Positions 47,450 to 59,645 of a DNA stretch of 64,000 nt are shown one piece after another. A program made the translations under genes and the position numbers. Location: positions 1 through 64,000 of the forward strand of contig QRFJ01005059.1 in assembly GCA_006176705.1 (NCBI GenBank), read 5' to 3'. Numbering within the stretch: the stretch's first letter is position 1; every line of letters begins with the position of its first letter. This DNA comes from Cocos nucifera (taxonomy: Eukaryota; Streptophyta; Magnoliopsida; Arecales; Arecaceae). The notes under the pieces were generated by a model that saw only the letters and a list, made by a program, of their open reading frames with translations, made no database searches and was not told where the DNA came from.

Positions 47450-50266
47450 TGAAGGAAATTGCATAGAGTTAAAGCATGCATTTTCCAAACTTTTTCAAAT
47501 TTTATTGCAATGGAAGCAAAAAAATTAATCTAATGTTAATTTAGGCATGCATTGATCTAATCAATAACCCTACACTAGGATCTAGACATGCTAACATGAA
47601 CTAAAAAAATAAGATGCATTCAATCAGCAAATCATATTTGCTGATCGATTTGTGTGTAGGACATGATACCTATGTACGGGTAGATGATCTCCATGATCCA
47701 AATCCACCAAAAGTAGCTCTAGCGTCATGCTATAGCTGCACACTCGTTTGGCCTCTATGATTGGTCCACACAGAGCTCCTGATCTCGACCAGCTCCACTA
47801 AAGTGCTAGCTCCTCGCTGGAGTCTTCGATGACTGATCCCAATCGATCCAATTGATTGCTTTCTTTCTGATCTCCTGAATACTCTAGAAAATCAAAAGAT
47901 GGACTTTGGAGGATGAAGAGATAGTGCGCTCAATCTCTCCACCCGAACCCTAAGTCCCAACTTTAGGGTTTAACACACACCAGAAATCTTGACACCCGGA
48001 AACACTCTCACACCCTCTTTCTAGGATTTTTTCTCGTGAAACAAATTTTCATGAATAGAGGGAACTCCCTTGTGAAATTCCCACTCTTAAAACCTTTTTC
48101 AGATGGATGGCTAAAGAGAAAAAATGGCATGAGAAGAACAAGTTATCACAAGAGAACTTTTCTCTTGTTATTCACTTTTCCACATAGAAGACTTACGCCC
48201 CTTTCAGTGTTTCTCTCTCTAAGAAACCTCTTGCCCCCCACCCCCCTCAGATACCTTATGCAATCCCATGCACGCCCACAAAAATCCATATTTTAAATAG
48301 GCATTAATAAGTGTGAAAAGCATGTGGATGAGATAGGGTGGTTAAGAGGTTTTCACTTAAATTCAAAATTCAAGTAAAAGCCTCATCCACTTTCAATGCT
48401 CACTCCAGGGTTTTTGACATGTAGAAGGACTCTTCTTCTATGCACCCACTCTAAGAACACACAAAAAAAATGTGTGAGAAAACATAAGGAGGTGTGGCAA
48501 ATAGATAAGGTTGAGTGGGTTAGGAGGTTTCAACCAATAACAATCTAAGTTGAATTTTAACAATCTAAGTTGAATTCAAAATTCAACTTAAATTTAAACT
48601 AGCCCAACCCTTGGACCAGGTCAAAGAGAGATAAGAAGGGGGCACAAAAACATCTCTTCTGCATGAGAAAAACTCACATAGAAGATAGAGGGGCATGGAA
48701 AATGGTGAGGTGGTACAGGGAGAAAACAAATTTAAAATTCAAACTTCATTTGACTTGGTCCAAATCGGTTTCAACCAAATCAATTTTTCAAACCCAATTA
48801 GACTAGATCAAACCTAATCAAATTAAGCTTAACCTAATCTAATAAAATTCTAATCAAATTAAAAATTAATTAGATCTAGATCTTGATCAAATCAAGATCG
48901 AATCTTCCTTAGCGATTAGGTCAACTCATGACCTAATCGGGTCAAACCCAATCGAATCAAATTCAATCAGATTTGATCGAATCTTCATTGCTCCATCAAA
49001 TTAAGCTAATCGACAATCAAATTGCTAATTAATCTTCTAATAAATATAGAGTCCCAATTGGATGGGTATCTGGATAATAGAGTCCCATTTACATGAAATT
49101 CTTGAAGAGTCCCAAACCAGTAGGACTCTTGAACCCAGTATCCCAAATGAATGAAACTCATGATCGCAAAGTCCCAAACCAGTAGAATTCTAGATCAGAG
49201 AGTTTCAAACGAGTAGAACTCAAAGTTTCAGTCCAGTGTGGCCCACAAAGGTAGAGTCCCGATCCAGTAGGATTTTTTGTCATAGAGTTTCAGTCCAGCG
49301 GGACTCTTGACCATAGAGTCCTAGACCATTGGGACTCTAAATCAGCCATCAAATCAAGTAGAAATTTCTATTGTGTGTGACCCCATAGGTTTGAATCCTA
49401 AGCCAGTAGCACAGGAATCAATTTTTTATTCCAATCGATGTGACTACCTAGCAATGATACCCAACATCCAGATTGGTCGAATAGTCGCAATCCAACATCG
49501 ACGAATCTATGACATATGGTTACCGTATAATTCATCCCCTTGATCTCAATGCTCAAAAGATGACCTAGGATTTAACTGTCAATCCTAAAATTCATCTATA
49601 TTATATTTCAAATTTTAGTGTCCATCGAATGACCACCCCGATCGAGGTTTTGCAAAATTGAAATACAGTGATACATCTGCTCCAACACTTGGAGAGGTCA
49701 ACTCTATCTTGACTCACACAACAACTTCACAAGTACTTGACTGCACCTAGTAGCCTTCCATCATTGAATTAAAAATTCAGATAGTCCAGTACCTAAGTAC
49801 AGTAAGTTGCTTGCAAGCCACCATGGTGATCTCAGGTCTAGGGGACACTTATAACCATATCCTTCATGAGCAACTCTTGATAGTAGAAAGCTATGCAGTT
49901 GGATCACGTTCAGTGAAATATACCCTTATACTTCACTTGCATGTCATACCAATACACTGTACTTCTTAGTTAAGAAGATAATCAATACATATGGCACACA
50001 ACGATCTACACTCGATACGTTATCATCCTAGGTAATAATATATTATTTGGTCATGAACAAGTTTAAGGACTAAATGATAAATCCTTCTTTGTTGAGTCTA
50101 AATAGTCCGAAGGACTCCATCACAGAAGAGTTCATTATAGGAAGATGCACAAAAATGATGAAAAGCCAAAATAATTATTTTATTCATTGAAAATTTAAGT
50201 ACATTTTTATAATTAGCTCAACCATCTACAACTTAGATGATTGGCTTTAGGATACAATTTCCAACA
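47450..50266 (-). mobile_element. B2, solo LTR of copia family B inside C2 pol
   Basis: This 2817-bp LTR runs on the minus strand from TGTTGGAAATTGTATCC (50266) to CCTTCA (47450). It has no internal region. A perfect 5-bp target duplication, TTGTG, flanks it (47445-47449 and 50267-50271). It matches the B1 LTR along most of its length and carries an extra hairpin minisatellite. The ORF at 48036 is inside it and unremarkable. Confidence 0.95.
49048..49338. repeat. Hairpin minisatellite in B2 (about ten 25-32 bp units)
   Basis: Degenerate units resemble AGAGTCCCAAACCAGTAGG. Several are short hairpins because AGAGTCC is followed by GGACTCT (for example 49108-49135 and 49311-49338). The B1 LTR has no such array at the matching place (about 15480-15560). 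Confidence 0.85.
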
Positions 50267-50460
50267 TTGTGCTAATTCTCTATCTCTCTTCAAGTATCTT
50301 AGGAGACATCTTCTTAGAGAGATATATGTCATGACTCATGGATAAGTAACCTCTCTTACACCCATCCATGTTGAACCTCTTCAACATGAGATCTATATAC
50401 CTAAACTAGGAAAAGCCTAGCATCCTCTTAGATCTATCTTCATAGATCTTTATGTTGGAA
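50267..50460 (-). pseudogene. C2 reverse transcriptase fragment
   Basis: The minus strand reads a copia RT end: KIYEDRSKRMLG-type, then RFNMDGCKRGYLSMSHDIYLSKKM. It continues past B2 into 47449. On its 5' side it stops abruptly at about 50460 against a primer-site-like sequence of element D, so the rest of C2 is missing here. Confidence 0.82.
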
Positions 50461-50469
50461 TAATCAGTA

Positions 50470-50481
50470 GCTCTGATACTA
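50470..50481 (-). other. Primer-binding-site-like sequence outside the D LTR
   Basis: The minus strand reads TAGTATCAGAGC, one base from the initiator tRNA-Met site, two bases past the LTR end (CATAACA at 50484). Its place outside a 3' LTR is unexpected and is discussed as a finding. Confidence 0.75.
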
Positions 50482-50483
50482 AT

Positions 50484-51231
50484 TGTTATGGCTCTATTCT
50501 TACCACTTGAGGATTACGGTAACAGCAACAAGGATTCAAGGAAAGCAATGGCAACGTTCTATCAAATCCTAGCAAATCCTAGAGCATAGAGAATAGAAGA
50601 GAGGGAGAACCAGAGAGGAAGAGAGAGAAAGAGTTTCAGGAAGAAAATGGCTTGTATTCAATTCATGTTAGTTATAAACTCAATATAGAGTATATGTATA
50701 TCTGGTCAAAGTGACCCAACCCAAAAACTTTCCTAGCTAACCTAATGTGATGTACTCTCTGAGCCTATGTACATCCATATCTCACATGCACACACCCATT
50801 GGATTAAACCCAGTCTAATCCATAGGTTAGCCCCTTAGGACCTTATAAATCAAAGCCCTAAGTCCCTAGGATTAAACCCAATCCTAGCTCAGAATAGAAA
50901 CCACGTCCTGTTCTATTCTCCTCTTGAGCTGGCTCTATCAGAACTTGAGCCACCTTAATTATAGTGTCACCTACAAGAGCCTGATTCGCCATTCTCTATT
51001 CCACTGCTCAAGCTGGCTGTCTTAGGGTCCAAGCCGGCTCAATAGATGTGCCCGTCTTCTATTCTCCAGATTAAGCTGGCTCTCTTATGAATCAAGCAAG
51101 CTCAACCAGCGTGCCAGCCCGATATACCTGATATGCTGCTTTTTGACCTTCTGCTCGAGCCGGCTCTATCAGGGACCAAACCGACTCGACTGAAGTATTG
51201 GCTGAAACTCTAAGATGATTGGTTTCATTCA
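50484..51231 (-). repeat. D LTR (about 750 bp)
   Basis: The left end is fixed by ...CATAACA next to a primer-like site. The right end is inferred as TGAATGAAACC after a purine-rich GAGAGACCAAGGAG tract that follows the RNase H stop. Internal GAGCCGGCTC-type motifs recur (near 50930, 51010, 51080, 51165). No second copy is in the window, so the limits rest on termini only. Confidence 0.7.
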
Positions 51232-51999
51232 CTCCTTGGTCTCTCTTCATCTATTTTCAAGGCTTGAGATCACCACATCTGAGCTCACAATCTCTACCTT
51301 GGTGCTCCCAAGTCCTTGTAAACTCAAATCTATATCCTTCAGTCCCATCAGTGCCATACAATTATGAAAGCTATTCAATGAAAGTACCTTTGTAAGCACA
51401 TCAGTTGGATTTTCTTTAGTGTAAATGTTTACCAGCTCCACTTTACCATCCTCCACTAACTCTCTGATCCAATGGTACCTGATATCAATATGCTTGGTCC
51501 TTGCATGATAAACGAAGTTTTGTGTGAGTAACAAAGCACTCTGATTGTCATAATGCATCCTGACTACATCTTATGGAAAGCCTATCTCTAACACCAAACC
51601 CTTCAGCTATAGGGCCTCCTTCACTGCCTTAGTGATGCCAATGTACTCTACTTCGATAGTGGCCAAGACCATAATAGACTGAAAGCAAGATCTTTATGAG
51701 ACTGGACCTCCATACAGGCTGAACATAAAATCTATCATCAAACACCGACTGTCCATGCCTCCACCAAAATCTACATCCACAAACCCTTCAATTGGCCCTC
51801 GAGCCTCCTTGGACCTATCAGGATATTAGTCAACACTTTTACGCTAATAGCTAATACCAATCCTAACTGAACCTGCCAAGTACTTGAAGATTCTCTTTAG
51901 TGCTCTCCAGTACTCCATACTAGGTTGAACCATAAACCTGCTCACCTGACTCACTGCATGAGCTAAGTTTGGCCTACAACATACTATAGAGTACATAAT
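51232..51999 (-). pseudogene. D copia RNase H end
   Basis: The last 103 codons (51247-51558) are open: YDNQSALLLTQNFVYHARTK, then HIDIRYHWIRELVEDGKVEL and NPTDVLTKVL, typical of copia RNase H and its tail. Upstream, broken sequence carries CCRPNLAHAVSQVSRF and SMEYWRALKRIFKYL. The family differs from A, B and C. A CACTA end breaks the gene at 51999, and the upstream part of D is not in view. Confidence 0.88.
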
Positions 52000-53285
52000 C
52001 ACTACAAGAATTCAGACTATTAAAGATGATGAACTACCATTGCTAATAGTCCTTTTACCATCGCTAATAGCCCTACCGTCATTAATACCACCGTAAAAGC
52101 CAATATAAAAAATTCTTATTACTAATTGCCACTATTAGCGATAGCAAAATGAGCCATTGCTAATAAGGTTATTACTGATACTTTTAGAGATGAAATAATT
52201 CTATCGCATAATATTTTTTAATATTTAACTTAAATTTTTAAAAAAAATTTAAAAAATTAGCGATGGCATTTTTATGGCGATTGTCGTTACTAATAATTAT
52301 TAGCAACCAAAAATTTCATCGCTAATACCATCTCTAATTTATTAATTTTTAAATAAAATAAAAAAATATTATTTTAAGAAATATTAGCGATGGTAATTTG
52401 GTCTCTAATGCCATCGCTAATAGTTATTAGCAATGATAGCTATTGTCATTAATACCGATGTTAATAGTTAATTTTATTTTTAAAAAATTAATAATAATAT
52501 TTTTTAAAATCTATTTTAATTAATCATAATGAATTATGGTTTCTAATACCTTTTATAATTAAAAACCAATGATAATATGATAATCAAAAATTAAAAACTA
52601 ATTATATTATATTAAAAATATAAATTATATAATTTTTTATAAATAGTATCAAAAAAATATAATACATAAAAGAAAATTAGGTTTAATTCTCATCATCATC
52701 TGCCTCCTCCTCTTGCTCCTTTTCAATAGCTGGTGGATGAGAGTTGGATGTCCCAGCAATCTGTAATGAAAAAAATAAAATAATATTAGTAAGTTTTGAT
52801 ATAGAGACATATCTTTCAATACACTTCTTCGATTCTCGACTAGATTATTCCTACATATTTCATTGGATGATACGGAGCTATAGATACCTTCAGTCCATCA
52901 ATTGAATAGTTAGATTAAATTTTTAGCCCCTAGATTTCTTTTCAGACTCAAATTTACGAAGCTTTTAAAAGTAAAAACTTAAAATAATTAAAAATTTTAA
53001 TAATATAATTACTTGATGTGATGGCTAAGATGATGAGCCCAATTGGTCACACAACTATGGGTCCTAGAGAAGCTCTACGATAGTATCATGAATGGCATTC
53101 AGGAGGCTCTGAGGTTACTAGCTGAGAAGCCTCTGCACGACCTCCTCCACGTGTGCATCGCTCCAGATCTAGAATGATGTTAAGGCCTGTGAGAATACCA
53201 AAGGATATCAAGGTAGTAGAGGATCGAAGCTATGGTCGAATCTTATGACCCAGCTCCTACTCACCTCCTAGCAGCGCTGAGCCAT
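52000..53285 (-). mobile_element. CACTA2 end fragment with transposase tail
   Basis: It starts CACTACAAGAATTCAGAC at 52000, next to AAT. Repeats like ATTAGCGATGGT follow (to 52460). On the minus strand a coding tail ends EKEQEEEADDDEN near 52690, resembling the acidic end of the CACTA1 protein, with further exon-like sequence at 53040-53260. Only this end is visible because the next CACTA terminus begins at 53286. Confidence 0.72.
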
Positions 53286-54311
53286 CACTATAAGAATCCA
53301 AACTATTAGCGATGGTAAAATACCATCACTAATAGTCCTTACACCATCGGTAATAGATGTGTTGTCGCTAATACCATCATAAAAATCAATCTAAAAATTT
53401 TTTATCGCTAATTGCTACCATTGGCAATGGTAAAGATCACCATCGCTAATAAGAAAATTAGTGATGGCTTTAGAGATAGAATAATTCCATCACTAAATAT
53501 TTTTTAAAATAATTTTTTTTAAAAAATTTTAAAAAATATTAGTGATTGCAGATTCATTGCTAATCCCATCGCTAATGATTATTAGCAACCAATCATACCA
53601 TCTCTAATGTTGTCTTTAATTTTATTTAATTTTTAAATAAAATAAAAAATTATTTTAAGAAATATTAGCAATAACAATTTGGTCCCTAATGCCGTCATTA
53701 ATAGTTATTAGCGACAAAACTACCATCGCTAATATCGATGGTAATAGTTAATTTTATTTTTAAAAAAATTAATAGTAATATTTTTTAAAATCTATTTTAA
53801 CTAATCATAATGAATTATGGTTCCTAATACTTTTTATAATTAAAATCCAAAGATAATATGACAAGCAAAAATTAAAAATTAATTATATTATATAAAAATA
53901 AAAATTATATAATTTTTTTTACAAGCAATATCAAAAAAATACAATACATCAAAAAAAATTAGTTTTGATTCTCATCATCGTCCATCTCCTCCTCTTCTTG
54001 CTCCTCACCAATAGCTGGTGGATGAGAGCTGGATATCCCAGCATCCTATAATAAAAAAATAAAATAATATTAGTAAGTTTCAATATGAAAGCTATCTTTT
54101 AATATAGAGGCATACCTTTCGATACACTCTTTCAATTCTTGAATAGATTATTTCTACACGTTCCATTTGATGATATGAAGTGATAGACACTCTCAACCCA
54201 TCGATTGAATTGTTAGATTAATTTTTAGCCCCTAAATCTTCTTTCTAGACTCAAATCTAAATATTCGAAGCTTCTAAAAATGAATACTTAACATAATTGA
54301 TTGCTATCATA
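53286..54311 (-). mobile_element. CACTA3 end fragment, direct copy of CACTA2
   Basis: A second terminus, CACTATAAGAATCCAAAC, starts at 53286. The sequence repeats 52000-53030 in the same order at an offset of about 1286 bp, including the ATTAGCGATGGT repeats and the acidic transposase tail (53965-54050). A4 was inserted at 54311, and the far part is lost. Confidence 0.72.
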
Positions 54312-56595
54312 TGCTAGATATGTGTGCCCTAGAAGTCAGATTTGCTGACACTTGTAATATACTTTTAAGGGCAAAATTATAATTTTGACTATAAATAATA
54401 AAATGGGTTATTTTCTATCATAGTGTATATTTTGAAAGTGTCTGTGATACATCCTTCGAGTTAATGGTAATGATAGTTCATATTTTCAAGAGTTGAAAAT
54501 TTAAGACATGAACTTTTTATTATTAACTCATAAAATGCTTCCGACTGTAGGATCATCATAAGGATGGTGATTGATCTAGAAGGTTGGTATACGATCGCTT
54601 CTTTAAGGTAGATGAGTCTTAAGTCTATGGTGTAGAGACATCGGAGCGAGAGCACAGGTACTCATTAGAGAACGAGGGCACTGAGAGTGACTACCTCAAG
54701 CAGTCGTGAGGAAGTCTACCTTCTCATCGGTGACTGGCTCGAAACTGCAGTGGTGTGTCTAGTTCTTTAACCTAAGGTGCATCGATAATTCACCTTAAGG
54801 GTATTATAGTTTGACTATACCATAACTCGATCTCCTAGCCATTCGAAATCTTGAGGTGTATGTTGCCTATAGAATGTTCATTGTAGGAATTGGATTGCAC
54901 CAATAAGAGATCCATCTAACTCGGTAGATGAGGAGCAGCCCTATGATGATCATGAGAATCAAGTCCATAAGCCTATGGCCATGGCAGAGTGAAATAATAG
55001 AAAGAGTTTCTATTAAGATTTTTCATATTGGACTTGAATCGAATGATTAATTCATATGATGAAAATTAGGGTTTGACGAGATCACCTTAACCCAAATTCG
55101 ATCGGTGCTCAAGATAGAGGAACTTAATCACACAAGTAACTAAATCGAGAGGTTCATTTTTAGTTCTGATGGGTTGCCACCATATGCTGTTAGATATCAC
55201 TGATAGATTTTGGGAGCAATTAGAATGATTTGGATGATCGATCATACTAGTTGTCTGAATCAGAAAAGTTCTAATCCATTGAAAGATATTTCGATGATGT
55301 TGATGATAGAGATTGCGATGTATCCCATTACCATATGGAACTGAACTTAACTGGATCATACAAACAACTGTTTGGATCTGGATGTCATCAATTAGACTAA
55401 CCTATTTCAATTGATTTGAATAAGATTTAATTAGGTTCAAGAAAATCGTACTAGCACACGATTGAGCCTAATATTCTCCTTTAACAATCATTAAAGCTTG
55501 TCTCGACTGAGCCAAATGTGATTGGACTCACTCAGAAATCTTTACTTATTCTGACTATAGCTTGTCCAGGTCAAAAAAGGATTGTCTTAATTTATAAGAT
55601 AAATTTAAAACAATATCTGCCATTTTTCAGTCATCTACTAAATCTTATTTTTGGACATTGGTCAAATATTGACCCTGGACACTTAGACATCTACCCATGT
55701 GTCATGCACCCATAAGGGAGTACCTGGGGACTTGTCCCCCTACTAAAATGCATATAGAAAGAGTGCACACACCTTGGGAGGCGTGCACCCCATGAGGATA
55801 AAGCTAGAGTCCCATACAGATGGGACTCCAGGGTTGCTTCAGGGGATTAAACTGTGTGGCGCCGAGAAATCTTATTTGACCCAGTCTTGGTGCCACCTTA
55901 GGAGGTTTTTGAGGATCTCTCATCTGATTGGATTAGATGATGTCATCCCACCAATCAGAATTAAATCTGATTGCACAAAGGGCTATGATTGGCTGGGATG
56001 ATGTGGCACAACATGGCGCAGCACGGTCTATATAAATCCTGTCTGCACCTAAAATTTAATGCTTCTACCTTTAGCCCATGCCACAAAGCCTCTCTACCTC
56101 CTTCTCCATGCCACCCTCTGGTCCTCTCTCCTATCCATGCCCAAGGGCTATTGGGCACGAACAAGGTGTGATCCAAGCAAGTGAAAGGCACCGAGAAAGG
56201 AAGAAGGCAGCACTGCTGCAAGAGACAACGGTTATTCTTTAAAAGTAATTTAAAGATCTTCAAGATCAGATCTAGATTTGATTTTTGGAGAATTGATTGA
56301 GAAGGAGAAGATCTTCAGATTCTATCCAAGTGGATACCAGTAGAGGCTAAGTGCTTACATGGCTACATCCAGAACCTCAGGCAAACATCGGGATCATCAC
56401 AAGATAATTGGATTATCTAAAATAAAGGTATAATTAACTAGATTTTATTTTTATTTTTATTTTATTTTTATTATCAAATTAGATTTGAGAAGTCTCAGAT
56501 TTGATTAGGATCTTAGAAAATTTTTTTTTGAAATATTCTTCCTGATCCAATCAGATCTGAACGAACCTGACCTGAAAAATAGGTTTTTTCCTTCA
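54312..56595 (+). repeat. A4 5' LTR
   Basis: TGCTAGATATGTGTG to CCTTCA, 2284 bp. The TATA-type CTATATAAATCC is at about 56028 after the family CCAAT palindrome. The left flank is TCATA in CACTA3. The matching right flank was lost when A4 was truncated. Confidence 0.93.
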
Positions 56596-56596
56596 A

Positions 56597-56609
56597 GAGG
56601 TATCAAAGC
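56597..56609 (+). other. A4 primer-binding site, degenerate
   Basis: GAGGTATCAAAGCC-type sequence occupies the place of ACTGGTATCAGAGCC right after the LTR. Confidence 0.8.
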
Positions 56610-57274
56610 CGATTCCTTAATTTATTAGATTTGATTTTAATTTATTTTTGATCTAATAATTAGATAATTTTAGATGTCACATTAGATATAATTAGATTTA
56701 AAATTAAAAAATTAAAAATTAAATAATCTAGATCAAAGATGTATGAGATGCATGACTAGACTAAGAATGGAATTATTTTATGTATAGTCTAGCATAATCA
56801 TAATTTTAATTTAATTAATTATAATTTTTAGATCTATTTATTTATTATTTTTTAATATTATAGATATTATTATTAGATCTAAAAAATAAAAAATAAATTT
56901 ATTTAATTTATTCATATGAGATATGATAGTTGCATGTTTAGACTAGTTATAGAATAGTTCTACAAAATTATCTAGAATAAATTTAATTTGATATGATCAA
57001 GTTTAAATCTTATTTTTTAGATATTTATGAGATAATTTAGATCTAAAAATATGCATGATATAATACATGAGATGTATGCAAAATATGTTTTTAGTTAGAT
57101 TAATTTTTTATATATATGTGATATATGATATAGATCAAACTAGTTTTGTAGATTTATCATGATTCTGATTAAGACGTTCTCCTTGGCCGTCCGATCATAA
57201 GAATGAAGTAGGATTTAAAGACCCTCTCCTTTCATTTGATGGAGTGTTCTTATGGTGTGTAGGGGTGCTGTGCG
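56610..57274 (+). other. A4 leader, first part
   Basis: AT-rich leader matching A2 18370-19030. It ends at GTGCG, where solo LTR A5 was inserted, and continues at 59646. Confidence 0.85.
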
Positions 57275-59640
57275 TGAAGGAAAAAACCTATTTTTTGGGT
57301 TAGGTTTGTTCAGATCTAATTGAATCAAGAGAGATATTTCAAAAAAAATTTCTCTAAGATCCTAATTAGATCTGAGACTCCTCAAATCTAATCTTATTAA
57401 TCTAATAAAAAAAATAAAAATAAAGTTAAAGATAAAATTAAATATAATTTAATTATACCTTTATTTTGGATAATCCAATTATCCTGTGATGATCCCGATG
57501 TTTGCCTGAGGTTCTAGATATAGCTACGCAAGTGCCTGACCTCTATCAGTATCCACTCGGATAGAATTTTGAAGATCTTCTCCTTCTCAATCAATTCTCT
57601 AAAAATTAGATCCAGATCTGATCTTGAAGGTCTTTAAAATGGCTTTTGAAGAACAGTCGTTGTCTCTTACAGCAGTGCTGCCTTATTCCTTTCCTAGCGT
57701 CTTCCACTTACTTAGATCGCACCTTCTTCATGCCCAAAGTCTCTTGGGCGTGGAGAGGAGAGAGAGAACCAGAGGGTGGCATGGAGAAGGAGGGAGAGGG
57801 GCTATGTGGCGTGGGCTAAAGGCAGAAGAATTAAATTCTAAGCATAGACAGGGTTTATATAGATACTGCTGCACCATGCAGTGCCACATCATCCTGGCCA
57901 ATCATGGCTCTTTGTGCAATCAAATCTAAATTTGATAGGTGGGATCACATCATCTGATCCAATCAGATTAGAGATCCTCAAAACTCTCCTTAGGCGGTGC
58001 TAAGACTGGGTCAAACAAGTCTTCTTGGTGCCACCTAATTTAATCCCCTAAAGCAACTGGAGTCCCATCTGTATGGGACTCCATCTTCTATCCTCATGGG
58101 GTGCATGCATCCTTAGGTGTGCGCCGCCTTCCTATCTACTTTTTAGCATGGGGACAAGTCCCTAGGTTCTTTCCTAGGAGGCGTGCACCCCCTTCCTATC
58201 TGCTTTTTAGTAGGGGGACAAGTCCCCAGGTTCTCTCCTATGGGTGCATGACATATGGACAGATGTCTAAGTATCCAGGATCAACATTTGACCAATGTCC
58301 AAAAATAAGATTTCGTAGGTGACAGAAAATGGTAGGTGTTATCTCAAATTTATCTCATAAATTAAGACAATCCTTTTGTGATCTGGACAAGCTCCAGTCA
58401 GACTAAGTAAAGATTTCTGAGTGAGCCCAAACACATTTGGCTCAGTCGAGATAAGCTTTAATGATTGTTAAAGGAGAACATTAGGTTCAATCATGTGCTA
58501 GCATGATTTTCTTGAACCTAATTGACTGTTATTCAAATCAATTGAACTGGATTAATTCAATTGATGATATCCAGATCCAAATCCTTGCTTGTGTGACATA
58601 GTTAGATTCAGTTCCAAATGGTAATGGGATATGTCATGATCTCTATTATTGACATCATCGAAACACCTTCCGATGGATCAGAACTTTTTTGATTCAGATA
58701 ACTAGTATGATCAATCATCCAAATCATTCAAATTGCTCCCAAAATTCATCAGTGATACCTAGCAGCATATGGTGGCAACCCATCAGAACTGAAAGCAAAC
58801 CTCTCGATGTAGTTACCAGTTTGATTAAGTTCCTCTATATTGAGCTCCGATCAGATTAGGGTTAAGGTGATCTCATCAAACCCTAATCTTCATCATATGA
58901 ATTAATCATTCGATTCAAGTTCAATGTAAAAAATCCTAATAAAAACTCTTTCTATTATTTTACTCTACCATGACCATGGGCTTATGGACTTAATTCTCAA
59001 GATCATCATAGGACTGCTCCTCATCTATCGAGGTAGAGAGATCTTCTATTGGTGCAATCCAATTCCTACAATGAACATGCTATAGCCAACACACACCTCA
59101 GGATTCTGAATGATTAGGAGATCGAGTTATGGTATAGTCAAACTGTAACACCCTCAAGGTGAACTACCGATGCACCTCAGGTCAAAGAACCAGACACACT
59201 ACTACAGCTTCGAGCCAGTCATTGATGAGAAGGTAGACTTCCTCATGACTGCTCGAGGTGGTCACTCTCAGTGCCCTCATTCTCTAACGAGTACCTATAC
59301 TCTCACTCTAGTGTCTCTATACCGTAGACTCAAGACTCATCTATCTAAAAGAAATGGTCATACATCAACCTTTCAGATCAATCACCATCCTCATGATGAT
59401 CCTACAGTCGGAAGCATTTTATAAGTTAATAATGAAAATTCATGTCTTAAATTTTCAACTCTTGAAAATATGAACTATCGTTACCATTAACTTAAGGGAT
59501 GTTTCACAGACACTTTCAAATGCACACTATGATAGAAAATAATCTATTTTATTATTTATAGTTAAAATTATAATTTTATCCTTAGAAATATATTACAAGT
59601 GTCAGCCAATCTGGCTTCTAGGGCACACACATATCTAACG
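57275..59640 (-). mobile_element. A5, solo LTR of family A inside the A4 leader
   Basis: This is a minus-strand LTR, from CGTTAGATATGTG at 59640 to CCTTCA at 57275, 2366 bp. Flanks are GTGCG (57270-57274) and GCACG (59641-59645). The two differ by two transitions and fit a decayed target duplication in the leader's GCTGTGCGTTCGTCC region. A 64-bp tandem duplication explains most of its extra length. Confidence 0.9.
58127..58254. repeat. 64-bp tandem duplication in A5
   Basis: CCTTCCTATCTACTTTTTAG at 58127 recurs at 58191 with GGGACAAGTCC following in both. Other A LTRs have one copy. Confidence 0.85.
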
Positions 59641-59645
59641 GCACG

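Noticed and set aside
57624..57929. A 101-codon ORF at 57624, and similar ORFs near the TATA region of other A LTRs, as LTR-coded proteins
   Set aside because: It overlaps the U3/R region of solo LTR A5 on the antisense strand. Sister LTRs break or shift the frame.
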